Position numbers and translations under genes: made by a program. Below are positions 27,802 to 36,889 of a stretch of 64,000 nucleotides of DNA, one piece after another (within the stretch, counting starts at the first letter, position 1; each line of letters begins with the position of its first letter). The notes under the pieces are model-generated. The model ran no database searches and was not told where the DNA came from. It saw nothing but the letters and a program-made list of their open reading frames with translations. The DNA lies in assembly GCF_016056295.1 (NCBI RefSeq), contig NZ_JAECZB010000010.1:2475-66474 (forward strand), written 5' to 3'. This DNA is from Atlanticothrix silvestris CENA357 (GTDB lineage: Bacteria; Cyanobacteriota; Cyanobacteriia; Cyanobacteriales; Nostocaceae).

Positions 27802-28311
27802 CTAAATTAAATTAGCAGCACCAAAAGTAGCATTAAATTTACGACACCAGATAACCGCAGATTTGTAGTCTGCTAAATTGATATTGTTAGGAATGAGATA
27901 TGTTTGAGCGCCACTATATTTTTGTAAGGGAGCAATGATCATATAGTCTCCCTCTTTTAGAGGATATGATGGTGGCTTAGTTGAATTGATGACGTTATCT
28001 AAACGATGTAAAATTACTACCAAATCTGGCCCTAGTTCAGAAGTTTTAAATGACTGGTCAAGCTCTATAAAGGATTTACCATCTTTATTAGTAATACGGG
28101 CTGTTCCTTGAGTTGTATGTTCTCCAGAAACAAACGTGCCTGACTTGATCACAGTTGAATCTTGAGATTGTTTTGACTGGGTTAAAGGCTTCGTCTGAGT
28201 TGAAGACACGGGAATAGGACTTTCATTAGGTTGGTTGTTTGAAACTTCTTGAACACAGCTAACTAGCATAAAATAAGACAAGCCCCAAATTAATAAATCT
28301 CTGATTTTCAT
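27802..28311 (-). CDS. DM13-domain lipoprotein
   Basis: A 169-residue lipoprotein with signal peptide and lipobox LVSC (about 16-19), a Ser/Gln/Pro linker, and a DM13 domain (about 60-169): SGTFVSGEHTTQGTARI, LGPDLVVILHRLD and the conserved VIWCRKFNATFGAANL end with its single Cys. DM13 is proposed to act in electron transfer or as a cytochrome-like redox domain. It sits 31 bases after the dehydrogenase in the same direction of reading, upstream in transcription order. Confidence 0.85.
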   Translation of the reverse strand: MKIRDLLIWGLSYFMLVSCVQEVSNNQPNESPIPVSSTQTKPLTQSKQSQDSTVIKSGTFVSGEHTTQGTARITNKDGKSFIELDQSFKTSELGPDLVVILHRLDNVINSTKPPSYPLKEGDYMIIAPLQKYSGAQTYLIPNNINLADYKSAVIWCRKFNATFGAANLI

Positions 28312-28494
28312 GATTTAAATTCCTCAATACATTACTCAGCTATGTAGCTCGTAGCTTTAAGTTTAAACTGATTATTACTGAAATAATTAGCTTGAAAATT
28401 ATAGATAGCTAAAAATTAATACCTAGAAAGCTGATATTTTGTTTAGATCTATCTTATGGAATTCTCAGCAAGTTTTAAATTTTCAGGTTATTAG

Positions 28495-28556
28495 GACTTA
28501 CGCAAAAATCACCAAAAACCTTAATTCATCGAACCGCCAAGACGCCAAGAACGCCA
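28495..28556. repeat. Solo family-C end plus CGCCAAGA repeats
   Basis: AGGACTTACGCAA at 28495 matches the terminal repeat of the 10342-10512 element. It is followed by the common Nostocales repeat CCGCCAAGACGCCAAGAACG. No second terminus is visible, so this is a fragment. Confidence 0.5.
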
Positions 28557-28712
28557 AGAATTCGTGGAGTGTGTGTAAGTTATAGTTATGTCTGAATTAT
28601 TGCTGAGAAAGCAGTGAAAGAATTTCTCAGCGAAGGTTTATTCTTTCATCACTTAAGAGTTACTGAGCGCCGCGATACTAAGAGCAGTTCACTAAAGCAA
28701 CTCTTAATACCT

Positions 28713-30128
28713 ATGCAGCAAGCGTCTCATCCCACAGTCATCCTGGGTGGTGGCTTCGCTGGACTATTTACAGCTTTACACTTAAGCCAGCAAAATTATT
28801 CTCATCCAATTATTTTAATAGAACAGCGCGATCGCTTCAGTTTTAAACCGTTATTATATGAACTGCTCAGCGGCGAACTGCACAGCAAACAAGTTTATCC
28901 ACGCTATAAAGAGCTTTTAACTGGTAGTAATGTAACCTTTGTGCAAAACGCAGTGAAATCGATTCATCTCAATCAACGCAGAGTTATTGTCGCTTCTGGA
29001 AAAGTTTTTAATTACGCCTACTTGGTATTAACATTGGGTAGCGAAACAACCTACTTTGATACTCCCGGTGCGGCAGAATGTGCAATGCCGTTTACATCTG
29101 GGGAAGAGGCGATCGCTCTACGAAAACACTTGCGCCGCAAGCTGCACCAAGCAATCCAAACTCAAGACTCTCAACATCGTCGTTTGCTGTTGACTACTGC
29201 CATTATTGGTGCAGGGCCGGCTGGTATTGAACTAGCGTGTACATTAGCAGATTTGTTGCCTATCTGGTACGACGAATTGGGCGGTGATGCTAGCGAAGTT
29301 CGGGTTGTCCTAGTTAACCGCAGCCAAGAAATCCTTAAAGGAGATGTGAATAGCCATTTACGCTACATAGCACAACGTGCCCTCAAACGCCGCGTAATTC
29401 CTGTGGATTTTCTATTTAATGCGGCTGTCACTAGGATTCAGCCCCAAGGTGTGGAGTACCAGCAACACAACCAAACACAGATTTTACAAGCTGGAACAGT
29501 CGTCTGGACAGCTGGCACTGCTCCTAATCCTCTGTTGATGGAGTTAACAGTTCCTAGCAACCGAGGGCGGTTACTGGTAACATCAACATTGCAACTCCTG
29601 AATTTTCCCGAAGTCTTCGCGGCTGGAGACTGTGCCACAAATAGTAGCAATCCCCAACCACCCACCGCCCAAGTCGCCTATCAACAGGGAAAAGCGATCG
29701 CTCAAAATCTCCAACGTCTGGAGGAAGGTAAACCCGCCATTCCTATAGAAATCCAAATGCGGGGTACTTTGATGAAACTAGGACTTAATGAAGGTGTGGC
29801 AAACTTGTTCAATAAAGTCCAGATTAAAGGACAACCGGGTCATTTCATCCGAGAAGCAACATATTTACAACTGTTACCAAACTCTGCACATAACCGCAAA
29901 GTCACAACTGAGTGGCTGACTGACGAATTATTCCAGCGCGATCGTTCCATTACCTATATGCAACTCGGACAAACGCCTTTACTCTCTGGGATTGCAACTA
30001 TTGCTGCTGCAATTATTTTGACAACTCCTCTCGTCTGGCGGGCTGCTCAACCTATGCAATTTCAGCAAAACCTTGGTTGGACAGGTATACCAACGTTACT
30101 TGATTGGCTTGTACCCCCTTCTCGATAA
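28713..30128 (+). CDS. NDH-2-like NAD(P)/FAD-dependent oxidoreductase
   Basis: A 471-residue type II NADH dehydrogenase-like flavoprotein. It has two dinucleotide folds, VILGGGFAGLFTALHL (FAD, about 9) and AIIGAGPAGIELACTL (NAD(P), about 164), plus the FAD-closing VFAAGDCATN (about 305) and a C-terminal hydrophobic anchor region (about 425-465). It transfers electrons from NAD(P)H to quinone at the membrane. The ATG at 28713 is preferred; a GTG at 28614 would add 33 non-homologous-looking residues. It is followed by DoxX and GMC genes on the same strand. Confidence 0.88.
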   Translation: MQQASHPTVILGGGFAGLFTALHLSQQNYSHPIILIEQRDRFSFKPLLYELLSGELHSKQVYPRYKELLTGSNVTFVQNAVKSIHLNQRRVIVASGKVFNYAYLVLTLGSETTYFDTPGAAECAMPFTSGEEAIALRKHLRRKLHQAIQTQDSQHRRLLLTTAIIGAGPAGIELACTLADLLPIWYDELGGDASEVRVVLVNRSQEILKGDVNSHLRYIAQRALKRRVIPVDFLFNAAVTRIQPQGVEYQQHNQTQILQAGTVVWTAGTAPNPLLMELTVPSNRGRLLVTSTLQLLNFPEVFAAGDCATNSSNPQPPTAQVAYQQGKAIAQNLQRLEEGKPAIPIEIQMRGTLMKLGLNEGVANLFNKVQIKGQPGHFIREATYLQLLPNSAHNRKVTTEWLTDELFQRDRSITYMQLGQTPLLSGIATIAAAIILTTPLVWRAAQPMQFQQNLGWTGIPTLLDWLVPPSR

Positions 30129-30213
30129 AGAACGCAGGGATATGAGGCCACTTTGAGGTACTTTCCACATTACAAACTATTCAAACCTAATTTCATCTCT
30201 GAGGAGTTTACTT

Positions 30214-30729
30214 ATGAAATACCTACTCAACCTCCGGACGGCTTTTGTTGTCAATCGTGTGACGATGGGCGTTTTCTTCTTCATCTCTGGAATTGCTAAC
30301 TATCTCAATTTCAGTATTCCTAATGGTTTTTACCAAACTGTCCTCACTCAGAAACTTCAAATAATTGGCCCTGGGATTCCGCCGGGATGGGAAGGTATGG
30401 GGCCATTGCCTTGGTTAATCGCTGTTCCTTATGGCTGGTTGCTACCTTTAGCTGAAATTATTTTGGGTGCATTGTTTGCCCTCAACTATTGGGTGCGGTG
30501 GACAGGGCTACTACTGATTTTGATGACATTCAGCATCATTTTGGCATTTGGGATTATTCCTGCTGGCAGCTTATTTCCTAATGCAGCAGAAAGCTTTAAC
30601 AAAAACATCCTATTCATGACTTTGATTTGGATGTGTATTGCCTACGATGCTCACGAACAGAAAATGAGCCGTCGTCGTGCCCAAGCAGCAGATGACTATA
30701 CTCTGAATGTTGCTAACGACGAGATGTAA
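30214..30729 (+). CDS. DoxX-like membrane protein
   Basis: A 171-residue membrane protein with four predicted helices (about 12-32, 66-86, 90-116, 128-146) and a charged C-terminal tail, matching the DoxX/DoxD-like family. Relatives associate with thiol or quinone redox systems. GAGGAG lies 9 bases upstream of the ATG. It sits 85 bases after the NDH-2-like gene and probably belongs to the same unit. Confidence 0.75.
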   Translation: MKYLLNLRTAFVVNRVTMGVFFFISGIANYLNFSIPNGFYQTVLTQKLQIIGPGIPPGWEGMGPLPWLIAVPYGWLLPLAEIILGALFALNYWVRWTGLLLILMTFSIILAFGIIPAGSLFPNAAESFNKNILFMTLIWMCIAYDAHEQKMSRRRAQAADDYTLNVANDEM

Positions 30730-30763
30730 AACCGATCAAGGGATGATGCGATGGGGTATTAAA

Positions 30764-30821
30764 CCAACTGACAACTGACAACTAACAACTGACAACTAAC
30801 AACTAACAACTAACAACTGAC
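30764..30821. repeat. Heptamer repeat tract (TGACAACTAACAAC)
   Basis: About eight tandem heptamers (TGACAAC/TAACAAC) between the DoxX and GMC genes. The tract leaves the spacing between the two genes free to vary by slippage. Confidence 0.85.
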
Positions 30822-30843
30822 CTGCGTAGCATACATAAAACTC

Positions 30844-32400
30844 ATGATTACTTCACACTACGATTTGATTATCATTGGTACTGGCGCAGGTGGCGGTACA
30901 CTTGCTTATCGCCTAGCTCCCACTGGGAAAAAAATTCTGATTTTGGAACGTGGTTCTTTTTTACCTCGTGAGAAAGCCAACTGGGACACAGTTGAAGTGG
31001 TTCAGAAAGACCGCTATCACACTGATGAAGTTTGGTATGACCAAAAAGCACAAGCTATTCATCCAGGTACAGGCTACTTTGTAGGTGGTAACACCAAAGT
31101 TTATGGTGGTGCGCTGTTTCGCTGGCGTGAACAAGACTTTGATTCGGTAATTCATAAGGGTGGTATTTCTCCAGAATGGCCGTTGAAGTACCGCGATTTT
31201 GAACCCTACTATACCGAAGCTGAAAAGCTTTATGAAGTTCATGGTCAGCGAGGTTTAGACCCAACTGAGCCATCTGCAACTGAAGAATATCCCTATCCTG
31301 CTATTAACCACGAACCCCGTATTCAAGAGGTTCACGATTCTTTGGAAGCAGAAGGTTATCATCCGTTTTATTTGCCACTGGCAATTAAACTAAATGAGGT
31401 AAATCGTCGTTTGAGTGCTTGCATTCGCTGTAACACTTGTGATGGGTTTCCTTGTTTAGTAGACGCGAAAGCAGATGCAGATGTGAATTGTATACGTCCA
31501 GCAGAGCATTATAATAACGTCACCCTGATCACTAATGCTAAGGTACAACGGTTACATACCAGTTCTTCTGGGCGAGAAGTGACTGCTGTAGAAACAGAAA
31601 TTAATGGCGAAATTCATCTGTTCTCTAGTGATATTGTAGTTGTTTCTTGTGGAGCAATTAATTCAGCAGCTTTGCTATTGCGTTCGGCTAACGATCGCCA
31701 TCCAAATGGATTAGCAAATAGTTCGGATCAAGTAGGACGAAACTTAATGAAACATCAAAACGGAGCCATCATTGGAGTTAGTCTCAAGTCCAATTTGACT
31801 GCATTTCAAAAGACTTTGGCAATCAACGATTTTTATTGGGGTGATCAAGATTTCGATTATCCTATGGGACATATACAGTTATTGGGTAAAGTAAATGCAG
31901 ATATGATTGCTCAGGAGTCTCCATCTGTTTTAGGAGTATCGTTTAGAGAAAGACATACTTTTGAAGCGATCGCTACTCGTTCGGTAGACTGGTGGCTAAC
32001 TGCTGAAGATTTGCCCGATCCTAACAACCGCGTTACACTCCGGAATGATTCTATACAGTTAAATTACACGGAGAATAACACCGAAGCCTACAATCGTCTT
32101 CTCAACCGCTGGACGCAAGTACTGAAAATGATTGGTTGTGGCGAAAGGATTATTCCTGCTTCCTTTTATTTCCGCAAAAAACTACCGTTGCAAGGTGTAG
32201 CACATCAGTGTGGTACTTGTCGCTTTGGTGAAGATCCCAAAACTTCAGTATTAGATATCAATTGTCGTACCCATGACATTGATAATTTGTATGTGGTAGA
32301 TGGCAGTTTCTTTCGTTCTAGTGCTGCTGTTAACCCTACTTTAACAATTATTGCTAATGCTTTACGTGTAGGCGATCGCCTCATTGAACGGATGCTTTAA
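30844..32400 (+). CDS. GMC family oxidoreductase
   Basis: A 518-residue FAD enzyme of the glucose-methanol-choline family. N-terminal FAD fold LIIIGTGAGGGTLAYRLA (about 8-25), the ATG-loop-like GGNTKVYGGALFRWRE (about 79-94), and the C-terminal HQCGTCRFG (active-site His) and NLYVVDGSFFRSSAAVNPTL are all present. A cysteine cluster CIRCNTCDGFPC (about 197-208) is notable and could coordinate a metal or Fe-S site. Substrate is probably a sugar or alcohol. It follows DoxX and precedes a clear terminator. Confidence 0.92.
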   Translation: MITSHYDLIIIGTGAGGGTLAYRLAPTGKKILILERGSFLPREKANWDTVEVVQKDRYHTDEVWYDQKAQAIHPGTGYFVGGNTKVYGGALFRWREQDFDSVIHKGGISPEWPLKYRDFEPYYTEAEKLYEVHGQRGLDPTEPSATEEYPYPAINHEPRIQEVHDSLEAEGYHPFYLPLAIKLNEVNRRLSACIRCNTCDGFPCLVDAKADADVNCIRPAEHYNNVTLITNAKVQRLHTSSSGREVTAVETEINGEIHLFSSDIVVVSCGAINSAALLLRSANDRHPNGLANSSDQVGRNLMKHQNGAIIGVSLKSNLTAFQKTLAINDFYWGDQDFDYPMGHIQLLGKVNADMIAQESPSVLGVSFRERHTFEAIATRSVDWWLTAEDLPDPNNRVTLRNDSIQLNYTENNTEAYNRLLNRWTQVLKMIGCGERIIPASFYFRKKLPLQGVAHQCGTCRFGEDPKTSVLDINCRTHDIDNLYVVDGSFFRSSAAVNPTLTIIANALRVGDRLIERML

Positions 32401-32407
32401 CATGTAT

Positions 32408-32438
32408 AAAAACTCTATCCATGAAGGGATGGAGTTTT
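32408..32438 (+). terminator. Terminator of the GMC gene
   Basis: AAAACTCTATCC and GGATGGAGTTTT form a 12-bp-arm hairpin (one mismatch) with a short loop, running into a T-rich end 10 bases after the GMC stop codon. Confidence 0.8.
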
Positions 32439-32517
32439 GTCGGTAGTTAGTGGTCAGTGGTCAGTTGCAAATAAAAATGTAAGTTAAACTACTGAAAATT
32501 ATAGTCAGATAAAGTTT

Positions 32518-33996
32518 ATGCCCAGCCATGAATCCGGCACTTACGATCCTCGTAAAACTGTATGGGATGGTATATCGATTGAGCAATGGGAACCATCCAA
32601 ATGGAAGCAGTGGAAACCCAAATACACTGCATCAGATGAAAATATTAAAATAGAGCGTGAGTATCTTAGAATCAAATATGCTATTCAGCAAGCTAATTCT
32701 GCATTAAGTTTAGATAGAGTCAAAATTAAACTTAAGCTAACTAGTTTGAAAACTATAGGTTTACAAGGGACTTTTCCTTGTAGGCCTGGTGATGTCGGTA
32801 AATGTGGTAGTCCTAATAAACAGTATACCATTTCATGCGGTTTTGCTACTAATGATACTGGGGTAAAAATGGCAGTTCTGAAAGCACGGGAATTAGATTT
32901 ATTATTAATTACCAAACAATTCCAGTGGACTCCAGAATTACTAGGTAAGCAGTCCCAAAAAATATGGCCTATAGATGAAAAAAAATCTTCTAAATTCATT
33001 GGTGAATTGATTCAAGAATATGAATGTGAGTTTTGGAAAACTCATGAAAAGAATAGGCAAGGGATACGTACTTGGGAAAGTCATTACATGCGGCATCTCA
33101 AAAAGTTACCTCTAGATGTGCCGATGTCTATAGAAGCACTTTCAACAGCATTAGAGAAAACTAAAGCTAATACATCAGCGAGGTTTTTTTTGGTTTGGCA
33201 ACTGAAAAAGTTTTGCGAATTCTGCGGAATTGATGATTTGAAAACTATTTATGCTTATACAACTCCTAAACCTCAGCCTACTATTCGCAAAATACCTGCT
33301 GATGAAGAAATTATGCAAGGATTTCTCAAAATTGGAGCGCCTTTATCAGCTTATGCTAGTAAAGATCACATGACACAACCTGAACAATGGCAATGGGCTT
33401 ATGGGATGTTAGCAACTTATGGGTTAAGACCTCATGAATTATTTGCTGTAGATATAGAAGCATTTACAGACTCAGCAAATACTTTCCATTTAGTTAGTTT
33501 AAATCCCAAGCTCACAGAAGGTACTAAGACTGGCGAACGCAGTTGTGGGATTCCACCTTTACATCCTCATTGGGTGGAATTATTTAATCTTAAGGATGTG
33601 AAATTACCTTATAATGAAGGGACTTTAAGTAATAAAGCAGCTAAAATTCATATCAAATTTAGAACTTCTGATATTGGCTTTAGACCTTATGATTTGCGTC
33701 ATGCTTATGGGATACGTGGTCATCGATTGAGAGTTCCCATTAAGACAATGGCTGATTATATGGGTCACACAGTCCAAGAGCATACTAGGACTTATCAAAG
33801 ATGGATGAATGAAGATACTAATTTAGAAATTTATCGAGAAGTAGTTATTCATAGACAAGGTACAACAAAAGAAGCTCTAAAAGAGAGAATTAATGAATTA
33901 GAGGCTGAAAATATTGCGCTAAAAACTGAAAATGCAACATTAAAAAGTTTATTAATTAAGCATCAATTAGGTGAATTAATGAACCAAGAGATGTAA
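32518..33996 (+). CDS. XisA/XisC-like tyrosine recombinase
   Basis: A 492-residue tyrosine recombinase. The catalytic set is complete: Arg in ATYGLRPHELF (about 299), HxxR in RPYDLRHAYGIRG (about 394-401), His in YMGHTVQEHTRTYQRW and the nucleophile Tyr in TYQRW (about 425). N-terminal blocks (IGLQGTFPCRPGD, FQWTPELLGKQ) and the RPYDLRHA-YxxRxH order recall XisA and XisC, which excise the nifD and hupL elements in heterocysts, more than phage integrases; this rests on remembered sequences. A leucine-zipper-like coiled coil closes the protein (about 455-485). No interrupted gene is evident on either side. Confidence 0.85.
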   Translation: MPSHESGTYDPRKTVWDGISIEQWEPSKWKQWKPKYTASDENIKIEREYLRIKYAIQQANSALSLDRVKIKLKLTSLKTIGLQGTFPCRPGDVGKCGSPNKQYTISCGFATNDTGVKMAVLKARELDLLLITKQFQWTPELLGKQSQKIWPIDEKKSSKFIGELIQEYECEFWKTHEKNRQGIRTWESHYMRHLKKLPLDVPMSIEALSTALEKTKANTSARFFLVWQLKKFCEFCGIDDLKTIYAYTTPKPQPTIRKIPADEEIMQGFLKIGAPLSAYASKDHMTQPEQWQWAYGMLATYGLRPHELFAVDIEAFTDSANTFHLVSLNPKLTEGTKTGERSCGIPPLHPHWVELFNLKDVKLPYNEGTLSNKAAKIHIKFRTSDIGFRPYDLRHAYGIRGHRLRVPIKTMADYMGHTVQEHTRTYQRWMNEDTNLEIYREVVIHRQGTTKEALKERINELEAENIALKTENATLKSLLIKHQLGELMNQEM

Positions 33997-34142
33997 ATAT
34001 ATCGAAAAATTCGTGTAAGGCTATGTACCAAAATTGTCAGCTTTTGTTTATTTTACTCAGTAATTGATTGTCTTTATTTAAGATTGGGCAACATAAATAC
34101 TGAAGTCAACTTCAGACACTCTAGTTGGTCAGTAGCGAAACT

Positions 34143-36326
34143 ATGGCTCATCATCTCATTACTGTAGATAAAAATACGTATGAATCTCTTCAACAGGAGC
34201 TGATAGAAATACGTCAGGTAGTAGCCCGTTTGGAGCAGGCCCAGTCTTCAACTATCCCCAAATATAGCCAAGAGCAGATGGGTTTATTGATTGACAATAC
34301 ACCTGCGGCGATCGCTATATTTGATCGTCAGATGCACTACCTGCTGGCGAGTCGTCGCTGGAGAGAAGATTACAACCTAGGCGATCGCAACATCATTGGT
34401 TGTTCTCATTACGATATTTTTCCGGAAATCTCTTCGGATTGGCGAGAAATTCACCAACGCTGTTTAGCAGGAGCCGTTGAGAAATCGCAAGAAGAGACCT
34501 TTCTCCGTGCAAACGGGACAATTGATTGGATAAAGTGGGAAATAAATCCTTGGTACGAAGACTCAGGTGAAATTGGCGGTATTATCATATTCACACAAGT
34601 GATTACTGCTCTTAAACAGGCAGAAGCAGAACTCAAACGACTAAATAGCGATCGCAAACAAACAGAGCAAAAACTTCAAGAGCAAGCCCAGTTTTTGCAA
34701 AGCATTTGGAAAGGTGTAGATTACGGTATTTATGTCTTAGATATTTTAGATGATGGGGCAGAGTTTCGTTTCGTTAAGTTCAATCCCGCTATCCTCAGTA
34801 TGAGTCCCGTTCCTTTGGAACCTTTCTTAGGAAAAACAATTGCAGAGGCGCTAGCTGCCGATATGGCACATCAGTATCGCCAACGTTACAAAAAATGTAT
34901 CAAGTTGGGTAAGAGCATTTTCTTTGAGGAATCTTTCTGGGCTAATGACAAAGAAACTTGTTGGCTCTTAAATATAATGCTTCTTTTACACAGCGCTTCG
35001 CGCATTTCTCAACTCATGGTTACAGTGACTGACATCACAGAACGCAAGCAAGCTGAACAAGAACGGCAAACCTTCGTTTCTTTGATTGAAAATAGCAGTG
35101 ATTTTATTGGTTTTGGCAATATAAACGGACAACCAATATTTGTCAACGAAGCTGGAAGAAAGTTAGTTGGTATTGAGAATTTAGAAACCCTTGAAAACAT
35201 CAGTATACTTGACTTTTTCTTACCAAAAGACAGAGAAGACTTACAGCAGCGCATTCTACCTAGTGTCATAGAACGTGGTTTATGGCAGGGTGAACATTGT
35301 TTCCGACATTTTGAGACTGAAGAAGTAATCCCAGTTGATTACAATATGTTTGTGATTAAGAGGACAGAGACTGGTGAGCCTTTGTATATGGCAACCATTA
35401 CTCGCGACATTCGTGAACGTAAACAAGCAGAAGAAGCGCTCAAAGCCAGTCAACACTTCATTCAACGCATTACCGACTCTTCTCCTAATATTCTCTACAT
35501 TTTTGACCTAGAAGAACAGCGTAATGTTTATGCAAACCATGAAATCGCCAAAATTCTTGGCTACTCCCACGAAGCAATTCAACGGATGGGAACACAGATT
35601 CTACTTAAAATTACTCATCCAGACGATTGGGAAAAAGTTGTAATTCACTTACAAAATTTCCTTATAGCCAAAGATGGTGATATTTTTGACTTAGAATTCC
35701 GAGTAAGACAAGCTAATGGTGAATGGCGTTGGTTGTACAGTCGAGAAACGCCATTTAACCGCGCTGAAGATGGAAAAATTAAGCAAATTTTGGGTGTGTC
35801 AACCGATATTACCGAACGCAAACAAGCCGAAATTCAACTGCAACAATAAGCCGAAAATTTAGAAAATACTCTGCGCGAACTACAACGCACTCAAGCCCAA
35901 CTCATCCACAGTGAAAAAATGTCCTCACTAGGTAGTATGGTTGCAGGGGTCGCTCATGAAATTAATAATCCGGTCAACTTTATTCACGGTAATCTGATTC
36001 CAGCCAGTGAATATGCCCAAGACTTGTTGCGATTGGTAGAACTTTATCAATTACACTTTCCCTATCCTCCAGAAGAAATTCAAGCAGAAATCGCAGTCAT
36101 TGAACTTGATTTCCTCAAGGAAGATTTAATTAAACTCCTCAAATCTATGCGTGTAGGAACCCAACGTATTCGTGAAATCGTCCTGTCGCTGCGGAACTTT
36201 TCCCGCCTTGATGAAGCAGAATTTAAGCAGGTCGATATTCATGAAGGTATTGACAGTACCTTAATGATTCTACGGCGATCGCTTGACACTCTCGTAACAG
36301 ATAATGGGGAAAAAGCTATTCGATGA
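34143..36326 (+). pseudogene. Multi-PAS histidine kinase, broken by a stop codon and lacking the ATPase domain
   Basis: Four PAS/PAC modules (about residues 48-165, 185-310, 318-438, 445-570) are followed by an in-frame TAA at 35847-35849 (probably CAA mutated). The frame then continues without shift into the dimerisation domain: [20 protein letters not shown] with the phospho-accepting His. Similarity ends after [13 protein letters not shown] (about 36285) and the HATPase_c domain is missing; the last residues ([10 protein letters not shown]) seem to come from another gene. Neither half can be a working kinase, though the PAS part could be made as a separate 568-residue protein. Start ATG at 34143 within a longer GTG frame. 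Confidence 0.85.
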
Positions 36327-36448
36327 ATTCTAACTCGAAGAAATTGGTAATCACCAAACTCAAGGAAGGATTACCCGCCATTACCCCAGCATTTGGTGCA
36401 GCATTGGTTGAGTTCAGTAACCCTTTAATATTCATAGTAAAAAAATGA
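36323..36448 (+). pseudogene. 41-codon ORF, probably internally deleted gene
   Basis: ATG at 36323 overlaps the kinase remnant's stop (ATGA), and its own stop overlaps the ATG at 36445, so the three frames are chained. The start (KKLVITKLKEGLPAITPAFG) looks like a conserved N-terminus; the end is abrupt. I read it as a gene with its middle deleted. No family is named. Confidence 0.4.
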
Positions 36449-36837
36449 GTCAAATTCAAGAGTTACATCAACAAGCAATGAATTTAGCGGAAATGGCACA
36501 GGTTGCTAAACTTAGAGGTGACTTACCTTTAGCTTCCCAATTGTCCAGGCAAGCTTTTGAACAAGAAAGATCGGCAGCAGAGTTAATTGCAGGTGATTTG
36601 GCAGCAGAACCAACTCGTTCAGTATTGCATCGTAGTGCCGCAACTCTGGGAATTGACTGTGGTGAAATTCACACTGCTGAACGTTTAATTGCGATCGCTT
36701 TATCTTGAAACCTACCCCAAGAGATTGCTGACGAACTCAAAGACTTATTTGTGCAAATCAACATTCATAAATATTTTGCACGTCGGGGTATTGAATTCAA
36801 TGAAGCGAAACTTCAGACACCACGCGAAAACAAATAA
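36445..36837 (+). pseudogene. Small conserved protein gene with an internal stop
   Basis: The frame MSQIQELHQQAMNLAEMAQV... runs 87 codons to a TGA at 36706-36708, then continues in the same frame for 42 more sense codons (NLPQEIADELKDLFVQINIH...) to a TAA at 36835-36837. The downstream part reads like native protein, so a GGA-to-TGA change after LIAIALS is likely. The helical, TPR-like composition suggests a scaffold protein. Function unknown. Confidence 0.6.
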
Positions 36838-36889
36838 TGTCATTACTACTCGCGCGCGTACGCTTAACGCGCTCGGCAGAACGGCAATG

